A stretch of DNA of 64,000 nt from Rhizaria sp. SCN 62-66. Lineage: Eukaryota; Rhizaria, unplaced. Position numbers and translations under genes: made by a program. The stretch spans positions 62,001 through 126,000 of the forward strand of contig MEDY01000073.1 in NCBI GenBank assembly GCA_001724265.1, read 5' to 3'. Positions 1 through 11,100 of this stretch are shown here, in pieces. The notes under the pieces were generated by a model. It saw nothing but the letters and a program-made list of their open reading frames with translations, was not told the origin of the DNA and made no database searches. How positions within the stretch are numbered: the first letter of the stretch is position 1; each line of letters opens with the position of its first letter.

Positions 1-3000
1 CCCAGTCTGCCTCCGTGTCGTCGTCAGCGGCCGACGTTGACGCCGCCGTGGCTGCCGAGTCGGCCGCCCTGACGGCCGCGCAGTCGCAGGCGCGCGCGCA
101 GAGCATCTTTTCCCCGCGCGACCGCTTTGCGCTGCGCGGTTACCTGTCAGAGGCCACGCGCGCGCTCTCAGCAGACCTGACACAGTGCAGCGAGCTGCTG
201 GACACGGCAGACACGCTCGTCACGCTTGCGCAACAGCGGCGCCGCCTGCACGCACAGCAGCGCCGGCTCTTCCGCGAGTCGTGCCGCAGTGCAGGGCTCG
301 CGCGCGCGCTGCGGGCCACGGCGCGCGCGCGGCGCAGGGAAGAGCGCGCGCGCCGTCATGATCTGCGCGAGCGCACGGCCTGGTTTGGCGCCGACGGGAG
401 CGGCGGCGTCGTTGCGGCTGGCGCGGACACCGCCGCAGAGGCCGAGGCTGACGAGCGGGCCGCAGCGGAGGATGACGCCGAGTCGGACGCGGACGCTGAG
501 GACGCGGCTGCCGACGCCGAGGCCGACGCCGCTGCAGGGACTGTGGGCGTTGGCGCCGATGCAGACGCTGATGACGAGGACGAGGCGGAGCTGGAGGAGG
601 CCAAGGCCGAGGACGCGGTATTTGCGCTCGTGATGAAGGCCAAGGGCGAGCACGCCCGCGCTGTTGCAGTCGTCGCCGAGGGCGCGCGCATGCAGACCGC
701 GCTTGAGACCACGCTTAGATTCCGCAAGGATGCTTCAAGTTCTCCGCCGCACGACGGCGAGGGCGGCTCCACCGCGCGCACCGCCGTAAACACGGATGCT
801 GACGCTGATACTGAAGGTGTGGGCAGTCGCGAGTGTCTCCTGCCGCAGTCGCTGCGGCCGCCGCGCGTGCTGCAGCAAACCAAAGCTGCTGTAGGCGCCG
901 TGGTGCCCCTGCTGGCGTGGCTGCGTGCCACCGTCGCGGTGCTCAAGAGGAACAAGAAGACTGACGACGCCGACCCCAATTGTGTGAACGCCAGCGCGAC
1001 CCCCCCCAGTCCTGGCAGAAGTCGCGGTTCGCCTCGCGACAACGACGAAGATGCCGATGGCAGCTACGATGGCGGTGGCGGAGACGACGACGCTGACGAC
1101 TCCGGTGGTTTTGTGCGCATATCGCCGCGCGGTGACGTGAGCCTTGCGCCGTACGGCACGGGTGTGGATGCGGTGCGCGGCATCAGCCTGAGTCAAAGCC
1201 GCGTCGCACCTACGCCGCCGCGCGGGTCCCCCGGTGTGTCGCCGCCGCGGCCGCGCGCGCAGTCGCGGCTCTATCCGCGGTCTCCACCGGTGTCTTACGG
1301 GCGCCTGGCTGAGACTGAGGCCGAGGAGACTGCAGCAGCTGAGGCAGCTGCCGCAGCGGAGGCTGCCGACGTCGCTGCTGCAGCTGATACGGCTGAGTAC
1401 CTCCTGTTGCTGTCACAGGAGCAGGCTTCTTCGACGCCCTGCCGCAAGCCGCCGCAGACAGCGCCCGGCTATATGCGGGGCAATCCGAGTCGCCTGAGCG
1501 CTCGTGGCGCCAACAGCGGTGAGATCTCTGAGTTATCGGAACAGTTCCAGCAGTATCAGCAGAGCCCACAGCACGGCAAAACAACGTACGTCAATGCATA
1601 ACGCAGAAATGAAATCCCATGTTGCCTTAAGTGCCAATCAACTCGTTCACTCACAAAACCGTATATTTGTTATTTTTTATTTTGATTTGTCATGTTTTGA
1701 TCTGTCTTGTTTAGACCGCTTGTCAAATTGCCGCCCGGTCGTGTGAGCCTCAGCGCTTCGCGCCGGCCCCCTGCAGCAACGTTTGCCGCCACTGCTTCAG
1801 CGTCATCCACGGCCGCGGGCACCCCGCTGTCGCGCGCCCGCGCCCGCACCATGCCTTCCGGTCAGGATCTTTCGGGCGTTGCCGACAACGGTGCCCGTCG
1901 GAGGCACGCTGGGGACGTGCCCCCGCCGCCGCTGCCGCAGCCGCGCGCGCCCTCGTCCGTGTCACGCACGCAGCACAACGTTCAGCGGCGCGGGGGCAGC
2001 GCTACAGACGGCGATCTCAAAGGTACGGATGGACACATATTTATTTCCGAGACGTGAAACGCGCATCGATCGAGAATGCGCATCACATCTGCAAATGTGG
2101 AAACTTGTCGACCTAACATGTCTTCTGCTCTATCATTTCTTGTTTAGGTCTTGTCGCAGTGGACTACGCAAACATGCACCGCTCCCTCTCCCGCACCTCG
2201 CCGCTCCCAGCGCCCAAGCCGATTGTCGGCTCTGCCCCCCAGCACGGCGCGCGCGGCGGCGCCCCCGGCTTTCGACGCACGGTAAGCTTTGCACCGGCCC
2301 GCATGGATGCCGGCGCTAAAAGCAGTGACAATGGCGGTGGGAACGAACTCGGACACGCGCGCTACGGCCGCCGTCCCGCGCCGCCCGCGCAGAGCCCAGC
2401 GGCTGCGGCGGCCGCGGCGGGGCGTGGCGCGAGCCCCGACCGCGCGCGCAAGCCGCACTCGATCTCGGCCGCGCTCTCGCGCCTACAGCAGCAGCAGAAG
2501 CAGCTGTAGGTGCGCAGCAGCGCCGCCTCATCGCACAACTAGGGTTAGCGCTCGAATGCGCCGTCGAGTTCTGTGTTACTCGAGTAGCTACGTCAAGAGC
2601 AGCAGCAGGAGCATGAGCGCAAGCAATCTCAATATCGGCAGTCGCACATGCCTCGTGGACAGCGCGACTCACCTGAGAATGACTTTCGCGGACTCGGCGT
2701 TGCCGCTGTCAACGACTACATCCTGACTGAGGCTAGTGATCCTGCTTTCGCAGACAATTCCAATCGCGACGACAACACTGGTGTGTTCTCCCCTGCGACT
2801 GCATTTGCGAGTGCGCACAGCCCCAAATCTCCGCCTCCGCGGAGTCCGTTTGCCTTTGCCGCTGCTACGTCCCCCTAGGGGCGCACTCGTGGTCACACCC
2901 GCGGTCAGCAAGACCAGCGCGAAGGACTGGTGCGCCTCGTGCCGCACGGGAGCAACAGGCTGAATCACAACAACAACAATGACAGCGATGACGATGACGG

Positions 3001-3166
3001 CGACTGGGAGCTGTCGATCCCGGACGACCACACGAAGGACTGGCTCTGGAAGGACGACGTCGTTGCTGCGGAGCTCCCGCTCAAGCTCAAGACGCGCGCA
3101 GGGCTCGCACCCGACAGAGGGGCAGTTGGTGACGATGGCGAAGACAGAGGCGAGTGGAGTGAATAA
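1..3166 (+). CDS. Unrecognised coiled-coil/low-complexity protein with five in-frame TAG codons (5' partial)
   Basis: I do not recognise this protein. The frame is open to the left edge (first full codon at 3), so the 5' end is missing; the first possible start inside, at 15, is GTG and not credible. Exons are 3-1585, 1715-2022 and 2148-3166. The two introns (gtacgt...tttag and gtacgg...tttag) splice in phases 2 and 1, giving 970 codons with the TAA at 3164. The N-terminal part is helical and rich in Arg and Gln, followed by Ala/Asp/Glu-rich low complexity. The C-terminal part is Ser/Pro/Gln-rich, then Asn/Asp-rich, and ends in an acidic Trp-containing segment. After a Gln run the frame passes TAG at 2507, 2540, 2546, 2585 and 2876 (codons 751, 762, 764, 777 and 874) without losing coding character. 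If TAG were a stop, the gene would end at 2509 and about 220 codons of open frame would be unexplained. If TAA were also sense, the next stop is TGA at 3194. Confidence 0.72.
1586..1714 (+). other. Intron 1 of gene 1
   Basis: The donor is AAC|GTACGT and the acceptor a T-rich run ending TTTAG. Removing 129 bp joins two open frames in phase 2 and avoids the TAA at 1599. Confidence 0.8.
2023..2147 (+). other. Intron 2 of gene 1
   Basis: The donor is AAAG|GTACGG and the acceptor CTTGTTTAG. Removing 125 bp joins the frames in phase 1 and skips the TGA at 2055-2057. Confidence 0.78.
2507..2587 (+). other. Cluster of four in-frame TAG codons, read as sense
   Basis: TAGs at 2507, 2540, 2546 and 2585 are all in the frame of gene 1. 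They follow a CAG/AAG-rich run and precede a Gln/Glu/Arg-rich stretch. The frame has no TAA or TGA across the cluster. Gln is the most natural reading, because TAG is one base from CAG and the surroundings are Gln-rich. Confidence 0.75.
2876..2878 (+). other. In-frame TAG codon, read as sense
   Basis: This is the fifth in-frame TAG of gene 1. It lies between a Ser/Pro/Ala-rich stretch and a Gly/Arg/Gln-rich stretch that runs into the Asn/Asp-rich C-terminus. Confidence 0.72.
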
Positions 3167-3683
3167 TCGACGATCCCTCAGTTATATGAGACGTGATCTC
3201 AATTTCATGTAATCAATGATACGTTTATCTAGTCAGCGCTTGTTGCTATGGACAACAAGTATTTTTTTACTTAGAAATGCATTTGCTAGAGTGAAGGAGG
3301 GTCATGCCCGATTTTCCAATACATCGTGTGATTATCATACAATTTCATGTTGTGATTCAATAATAACAACGTGTTCATGTAATATATACTGATCTGTACA
3401 TCATGTGATTGGTTGTGTCGTCTCAATTCAGCGTATAGTAGTTAGATCTGGTGCTGAATTGAAGATTTGGGTGCGAAGGCGACGAGCGACTGTAGACGTC
3501 GATGGGCAGTTTGCAATCGTCCTTGCATCTGAAGCTCAAACGTCATAACCTGATCGTCAAACGCCCCATCGGGCAAGAATGCGTTGGCCACGATTGATTT
3601 GTCTATTTTCCCAAAATTACACCTTCTTTATTTGCGTGTTGTGTCTGTTATCCCCGGTTTCTCTCCTGAGCTTAGCTTGAACG
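3167..3683. other. Intergenic spacer, gene 1 to Nudix gene
   Basis: About 500 bp of AT-rich sequence between two genes on the same strand. Presumably it holds the 3' end of gene 1 and the promoter and leader of the Nudix gene. I see no gene, repeat or RNA in it. Confidence 0.5.
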
Positions 3684-5578
3684 ATGAGGGCCGCTAGTGC
3701 TGCTATCGCCATCCCAAAACGCGCCTCCACAATCGGTACGTGTGCAATCATCCCACCGTTTTCGTACAAACTACTCGTATTAATGTGTGCACCGCATCTT
3801 ACTTCGTCCATAATCCTTGTTTCATGTGTGAATCCTGTGTAGTGTTGATGGCGCCGACGGCTTCGAACCCCGACTCGCCGTTTAAGGTGCTGCTCCTCAA
3901 GCGCGCCTCCAAGGCCACCTTCATGCCCAACCTATACGTCTTCCCCGGCGGCGCCGCGGACTCTGCGGACGCGTCGGCGGCATGGGAGCGCGCGCCGCTG
4001 TCGCCGCCGGCGCATTCGTTCGCGGTGCCCGTGCTGCGCGATGCGGTGCAGCAGGAGACGGTGGGCGACCGCGTGTGCGCGCTGCGCGAGACTTTCGAGG
4101 AGACGGGCATCCTCCTCTCATCGGCCGGCTCCGCCTACGCGCGCTCTGTTGCGCTTGCGCAGCCGTTCCTCTCGCAGCACGTGCAGAGCCGCGTCGAAGA
4201 CCTCCTCGCGACCTACAACGCCGCTGCCGCCGCCGCCGAGGCCGCTGGCACGGCGCCGCCGCCGCATCCCTCGGCCGTGGCCGCCGCGGCCGCCGCGGCG
4301 GACCTGTCTCTGCCGCTGCACACGCGCGCGCAGAAGCGGGTGCTGACGTCTGGCGCGTTTTACCAGGCGATGTGCGAGGCCGCGGGGCTGGTGCCGCCCG
4401 TCGACGCCGTGCTGCCGCTCGCGCGCTGGGTCACGCCCAAGAATGAGGCCAAACGGTACGCAACATCGCGGCAGTGCAAACGGCGCGAATTCATCTGATT
4501 GCAACTTTCTCATGCGTGTTTTGTGTGCTCTATGTTTATTTTGCCTCTTTTATTTGACTGCTGTCAATGAGTCTTTCTTCTTTGTCACTCACGGGTTACT
4601 CACGCGTTGTCGTGTCTCATCTCTTGTTCTTGCGCCCGCAGTTTCGACACGTACTTTTACGCCGCGGCCCTTGCCGACCCTGTGTCGCACTTTGTCTCCG
4701 GCGCGTCGGGCTCCGCCGGCGCCTCGCCGGGCTCTTCCTCGGCAGCGCTGGCGCTCGACGAGGTCACCAGCTCGCTGTGGGCAACCCCGGGCGAGGCGCT
4801 GGACCTCTCGCGCGCGGGGCTCATCGCCTTCGCGCCACCGACGACGTACGTGCTCACGCAGCTGGCCTCGGCGCCCACTCTTGCCGCCGCCGTCGCCGCG
4901 CTCTCCGCCGCCAGCAGGGCCAGCCGCGGCCCCGGCGGCGGCGGCGCCACGACGGCCAAGCCCTTCTACCCGTACCACGCGACGCAAGTTGCCGTCAAGC
5001 CCGCGGCCGGCGAGGGCGGCGTCGCCCGGCCTGCGCCGCTGGCGCCGCTCTACACGGCCTCGCCGTGCGGCGCGCCCGCCCCTGGCGTCGCCGGCGCCAG
5101 CGCCAGCGCCGCCGCGCCCTCCACGGCCTCTGCTGCCGCGGGCGCTGCTGCTAGCGGCGCTGCTGCTGCGCCAGGGGGCGAGAGCGCGAAGCGCCCCGCG
5201 GCGCCGGTGCGGTACGTTGTGCTGCCGGGCGACCACGAGCACCCAGACTCGATCGCCGCGGCCGCTGCCACCGCGGCCCCCGCTGTCGCGCTTGCGAGTG
5301 GCTCTGGCGCGTTTGCGAGCGGCGAGATGGCGCCGTTTCTGCCGCTGCTGGCGAGCCGCACGGTGCGCACGTCCGCGACGGCGACGGCGGCTGACGATGC
5401 CCGTGCGGGCGCTGAGGGGACTGTGGGAGCGATCGGCGTGACCGGCGTGACCGGGGTGGCCGGGGTTATCATGGCGCCACTGCACCGGCTCGTGCCCGTG
5501 GGCAACGGCTGCGCATGGGAAGTCGTCGTGACGGACCCCGCCGCCGTGGCCGAGAGTTTGCTCCACGCGAAGGTCTAA
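3684..5578 (+). CDS. Nudix hydrolase, NUDT19-like
   Basis: Predicted Nudix hydrolase of the NUDT19/RP2p type; mammalian members hydrolyse CoA and acyl-CoA species in peroxisomes. Exons are 3684-3735, 3843-4455 and 4642-5578, giving 533 residues. The ATG at 3684 is chosen because its short exon splices in phase 1 onto the family's opening beta strand (KVLLLKRASKATFMPNLYVF). Next comes FPGG, a family-type insertion, then the Nudix core RETFEETGILL with its REx2EExG signature. The second splice restores KRFDTYFYAAA, matching the family's KR(Y/F)DTxFF motif. Long Ala/Gly-rich insertions make it larger than usual (about 375 residues in mammals). It ends in HAKV, so there is no obvious PTS1 peroxisomal signal. 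Substrate and location are inferred. It ends at TAA; the frame then stays open for 28 codons to a TGA. Confidence 0.85.
3736..3842 (+). other. Intron 1 of the Nudix gene
   Basis: The donor is ATCG|GTACGT and the acceptor CCTGTGTAG; 107 bp, phase 1. Its removal joins the N-terminal exon directly onto the conserved VLM...KVLLLKR strand. Confidence 0.75.
4456..4641 (+). other. Intron 2 of the Nudix gene
   Basis: The donor is AAACG|GTACGC and the acceptor TGCGCCCGCAG; 186 bp, phase 2. Splicing recreates the family motif KRFDTYF across the junction. Confidence 0.9.
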
Positions 5579-6513
5579 GTGTGCGTCGACGACAAACGAG
5601 TCGTTTCCGCTTCACTCGCCGCAGCGACGCAGTCGTTGAATAAGTTATTTTCATCGCTCATCCTTTGACGGATGTCGAGCTAAAATGGAACAGACATGGC
5701 TGTAATTAGTCAGAGTTTTTGTATTTTGATTAGATAGGTGTTTTATTTAAGTTATTTAGTGAATCGTTTATGTTTTGTCGATTTAGAGTGTTGTGCCTCA
5801 TGTGCTATTCGCACAAGTGCGCGATTTCCGCACTTCCCACAGGTTTCTGTTGGTTATTGTGGATGAATATGTGTAATACCGGTGTTGTTACATGCTGTGG
5901 CGATAGAAATGTACCGAACGCAGCAAGTCCTGCACCAGTCTAAAAGGTCATCACGAGACTGACGTATGGCGTGGACCATGGCGAGTGCTAGAAATATAGC
6001 AAGGATTACACAACAGTCGCAGTGATCAATAGAAGTTATAATTGTACCACATGAATTAAAACAGTCTACAATTGTCTAAATCGTGTCTATAATCTCTACG
6101 TGCATCAAGAAGCAATCAGATATCCTCGAAAATGCGTCATTGTGCCGAGAGCGGATTACCGTTTGACCGGGACTGGAGAGGGACACAATAAACCGACATA
6201 CAAGCGCACACAGAAACTGACCTGGATCACTCGGCAAGCGAGTTCTCGATAATTCAATCATCAAAGTCGTGTGCCGTGAGTATATGGCTATTAAATTTGT
6301 TGGGTGTAACTATATTTTATATTGGTGCTTTGCGAGAATATGTTTTTCTTTTGCTACACGAACTTTTCTTTCAGCTCATGAATCCCGAGCACGCACGGCA
6401 CTCTATTCCCATTGCAGCCTTCGCTCGGCCTCTGTCCTTGCGTTTTTTTGACTGTAGGCATCACCAAGTATACGCCTAATAGTATATAGTTGGGCATTCC
6501 GCCCGCATTCACC
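5579..6513. other. Intergenic spacer upstream of the ankyrin gene
   Basis: About 930 bp of AT-rich sequence. A pyrimidine-rich stretch ending CTTTCAG near 6374 and another ending CTGTAG near 6455 could be acceptors of 5'-UTR introns. Nothing coding is convincing. Confidence 0.45.
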
Positions 6514-8127
6514 ATGCAGCCCGGCTCTGGCTCAGGAGCAGCGATGGGCCCGCACCTGGCCCCAATCTTCGGAAGCAACGGCATGCCTGCCTCGGCGCCT
6601 CTCCATGCGTCCTCATCGTCATCAGCGCCATCATTCTCGCTCCCCAACGCCGTGCCTGCGCCGAACCTTGACGTTGTGCGCTCGCGCGTCCCTGTGCTGC
6701 AGAGCGAGTTCGACAAGCTGATCGCGCTTACCCGCTCCGGCCGCGCTCTGACTCAGTCGCAAACTGCGCAGCTGACGGACCTCTCCGCGCGCCTCACGGC
6801 CGACTACACAGCGCTAACGTCGGCCAACTCCGCCGTAGCCGCCGCGACGGGCGCTGCGCGTGGCAACGGACAGCAGTTCGACCTTTACACGCAGCAAATC
6901 CTCACGCAGATGCAACTCAACAACACCAGCATCGCGATCGCCATGTCGCCCGCCATTCCCGCCTCCGCCGCAGCCGGTTCCAATGCCGCTGCGTCAAGCC
7001 CGCAGGCGGCCACCGGTGGCTTTTCGCTTACTGTGTCCGCGCCCGGTGCAAACCCGTCTCTCGGCAACGGCGCCAACGGCAGTTCGGGCTACGGCTACGG
7101 CAACGGTACCGGTACCAGCACGCCTGCCGGTGGTGCGAAACTCACGACACTCACGACCGCTGCGAGCGCGGGCGCGGGCGGACCCACGATGGCCGCGAAG
7201 CTGGGGCTGGCCAACGTCATCGTGCCTCCCAGTGCCAGCGCGCCGGACGCCACGCTGACCCACACCCACGCCCACGCCCAAGGTTCTGGCGGCGCCCCGC
7301 TGCAGACGGTGGGGTTCACACCCAGCGCGGGGGGCTTCGGCTACGCAGGCGGCGCCACGCCTACGGTCATGTCGCCGTACGCCGCGGCCGTGTTTGCGCC
7401 ACCGACGCAGGGCGACCCCGCGGTTTCGCCCGGCGCCGGCTCGCCCGGCACAGGTGTCGATGGCGGTGTCGGCCAGCAGCATCAGCAACAGCAGCAGCAG
7501 CTAATCGTGTCGCCCGCCGTGTACGGCCGCGCACTCGCCTCAGCCGCCGACTCGCCGCTCGCCTTCGACATCGGCGGCGCGGCGGGCGCTAACGCGGGCG
7601 CGGGCGGCGCGGCGGCCACCAGCGCGCAGCAGGCGGCGCTGCTCGCGCCTCGGCAACAGCAGCAGCAGCAGCTGCAGATGATGCAGCAACAGCAGCAGCA
7701 GTTTCTGCTTCAACAGCTCCAACAGCAGCAGCAACAGCAGCTGGGGCAATGGCCGCTGCAACCCTTGCAGTCGCTGCAGGGCATGGGGGGCGCGTTCCCC
7801 GCGGGCTACGCAGGGGGCATGAAGCCGCTGGGCAGCGCCAACACGTTCGCGCCCGGGACCCAGGGCCCCGGGATTCAGGGCCCCAGCACCTCGGACGCGG
7901 GCGCAGCGTACCCCGTCACCGTCAACGACGTCACCGCGGCCACGGCCCCCGCAGGCACCGCCACCGCCTCCGGCTCGGCCGCGATCTCGGCCGCAGGCTC
8001 GGCCCCCGTCACGGCCTCGGACGGCGCGGTATTTGCTCAGCAGCAGCAGCAGCAGTTGCTCCAGCTGCAGCAGCTGCATCAGTACCAGCAGCAGCAGCAA
8101 CAGCAGCAGCACTCGCTCCAGCAGCGC

Positions 8128-8183
<56 letters not shown>

Positions 8184-11100
8184 GCAGCAGGCCGCGGGCG
8201 CAGCAGGCATCAACAACATGATGCAGGCGCAGGTGCACGCGCAGCAGCTCGGCGTGACAATTGTCAACCTCTCCACGGGCGACGCCTCCAGCTCCGCCGC
8301 TGCCGCCGTCACCGCCAACGCCACCACCGCGTCGACGCCCGACAACCAGCAGCAGTTGCAACAGCATCAGCCACAACAGCTTATGGGGGCCAACGGGCGC
8401 TCGCGGCCCAACGCCACGGTCGCGCCAGCGGCCGCGGGCACGGCGACGATGCCGGTGACCAACTACAACAACCCGACGCACGCCGCGCTGCCGGGGACGA
8501 ACCAGAGCAAGAACAACCTCACCGTGGCCGGGCAGAACGCAGGCGCTGTCTCGCTGCACCACGGCTCGCGCGCGTCCTCGGCGCTCACGGCGGCGACGGC
8601 CACGACCACGACGGCGGCGCCTGGCGCCACCGGCGCGGGCGGCGGCCGGCTTACCTTCTCTAGCTCGGGGGACTACCTGTTCCTGAAGCGTGCGGCGCGG
8701 CTGGGCGACGCCGGCGCGGTCGCCGCGATGCTCGCCGCAGGCGCGAACCCCAACCACGTGGAGAGCTGGCTGCCGGCGCCGGCTATGACGCCCGCGGCCG
8801 CGCTGCCCACCGCCGCAGCGGGCGGCTCCAGCAGCCGCGCCGTGGCCGCCGCGATGGCCGCCGCGGCCGCCGTCACGCTTGTGGTCTCATCGGCCTCGGC
8901 GGCCAGCGGCGGACGCCACCTGGAGGGCCGCGCGAGCGGGCAGGGCGGCGCCATCGCGGAGCTGACGACCGAGATCAGCACGGCGCTCGCCGCCAACGTG
9001 CGCGCGGCCATCACCGCGGGCGCGGCCAGCGGCGTCGGCGCCGGCGCAGTGAGCGGCAAGTTCGTCTCGTCGCGCACGGCGGCGGCCGCGGCGGCCGCGG
9101 TGGCGGCGGCAGGGGGCGGCAGCGCGGGCAACACGCCCGACACGACGGCCACGCCCTCGCTCGCGACCGCTTCGCTGCAGTCGGACGCCAACAACACCAG
9201 CGGCAACTACAAGAGCGGCGTGGCGGGCATCACGGCCGGTGCGGGGCTTGGCAGCAAGTCATCGCCGTTCGCGCTTGCTCACTCGCTGGCGTCGCTGCCG
9301 CCTCGCTCGCTGGCGCCCACGAGCCCGCACTCGCTGCTGAATCTGACGCCGACGAACCCGATCTCGCCGCTGGCGCTCTTCCTGGCCGGCATGCCCATCG
9401 CGCACATGCACCACGTCGTGTTGGACCGGCTCGTCATGGCCGCAGAACTCCGCGTCGACCAGATAACCGCCTCGGCCGCGTCCTCTGTCGTCGCGCCCCC
9501 GCAGCCGGCCTCCTCGGCGGCGGCCGCCGCGGCCTCGGCGTCGGCCGTGGCGTCTGCGGCGCTGTCCACGGCCGTGACGACCGCGCCGTCGCCCACGGCG
9601 CTCGCCGCGCTGTCGGCTGCCGCCGCCACGTGCGTGCGCGGCTGCAACGCCGGCGCCGCGGGCAGCGGCTACCCGGACCCGTTTGTCTTCAGCAACCTCG
9701 GCAACAGCAGCAAGGCTGTGGGCGGCGGCCGCAACAACAACGGCGATGGCGGGCTCAGCGTCTGCAACACGCCCGCGATGGCCTCCGTCTCGCTGCTGGG
9801 CGGCGCCGGCGCAGGCGCAACCGCTGTCCCCAACACGGGCGCAACCGCTAGCGCGGGCTACCCGCGCCAGTGCAGCCTCACGGACGAGTCCTTCGCGACC
9901 ATTGGCTACCAACCCGGGCTCGCGCGCGCGCCATACCCGTCTGCCGCCGCGACCGCAGCCGCGACCGCTGCGGCCGCCACGCTCGCGGCCACCGCGGCCG
10001 CCGTCAACGCGAGCAAGCTCAACGGCGGCTCCGGCGGCAGCAGCACCGGCGGTGCGTCCCCTGCTCCGGGCACCCCCACCGCCAACGGAAGCAGCAGTAG
10101 CAGCAGCAGCGGCGGCGGGTCTGCCGGCTCCGCGACTGACCACCTGGCTGCGGCGACGGCGGCCGCGGCGACGGCGCTGCTGTCTTCGGACCCCGGCTTC
10201 GGCGACTCGCCGCTGCACTGGGCCGCGGACGGAGGCTCGCCCGAGATTGTGATGCAGCTGCTGGCCGCGCGCGCGGACCCGAGTCGGCGGCGCGCGGACG
10301 GACACACGGCGCTGCACGTGGCGGCCACCAACGGCTTCGTCGACGCGTGCCATGCGCTGATCGAGGGCAAGGCCGACGTGGACGCCGCGACGTCGCGCTC
10401 GCTCGCCACGCCGTTACTGCTCGCCGCGTCCTTCAACCGCGTCGCCGTGGTCGCGCTGCTGCTGCGCGCGGGCGCCAACCCGCTGTTGCGCTCCGCCAGC
10501 GGGCTCGACGCCTTCGGCGCCGCCGCAGTGTACCCCGCCGTGCGCACGCTGCTGCTCGCCGCGGGCGCGCGCGCGGTGCTGGCTCATGTGCTCACGGCGC
10601 GCATGCTCTGGGTGCCGCGCTCGCAGACGTGGGCCGCCGTGCACGACCGCTGCGAGGCGATCGAGGACAAACGCAAGAACCGCGCCGCGCGCCCCGACAT
10701 GCCCGGCGTGTGGGGGCTAACGACCAACCGACGCAAGGCGCCGGTGTCCGCCGACCTGGGGGTTGCAGGGGCCAACGGCGGCGGTGCGAACACGGGTGTG
10801 ATTATTGAGACTGTAGACGATGACAAGGTCGACAAATCCGATCCGAACGCAAACAGTAACAATAACGACGGCGTTCAGGGCGCATCGATGCTCGTCTCTG
10901 TTGCGGCACGCTCTGGTACAGACGGCGCCTCGCAGCCCGCCGCCGCCTCGACCTCCGCTGGTGCCGACAACGGGCTCGAGCTCGCCGGCGGCTCTGCCCC
11001 TGAGACGGCGAGCTCGAGCAACGCCGCCGACTCGGCCGCCACGTCTCCGCAGCGCAGCCCGCGCGAGGCGGGCTTTGCGCGCCTCGGCTCCGGCAACAGT

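Noticed and set aside
15-17. Start of gene 1 at position 15
   Set aside because: The codon is GTG and the frame is open to the window edge, so the gene begins outside the window.
356-1042. Long antisense open frames opposite gene 1 and opposite every GC-rich gene (for example plus strand 49454-51991)
   Set aside because: They are low-complexity Arg/Ala/Gly/Ser translations with no domain and mirror the true frame; GC-rich DNA rarely forms stops by chance.
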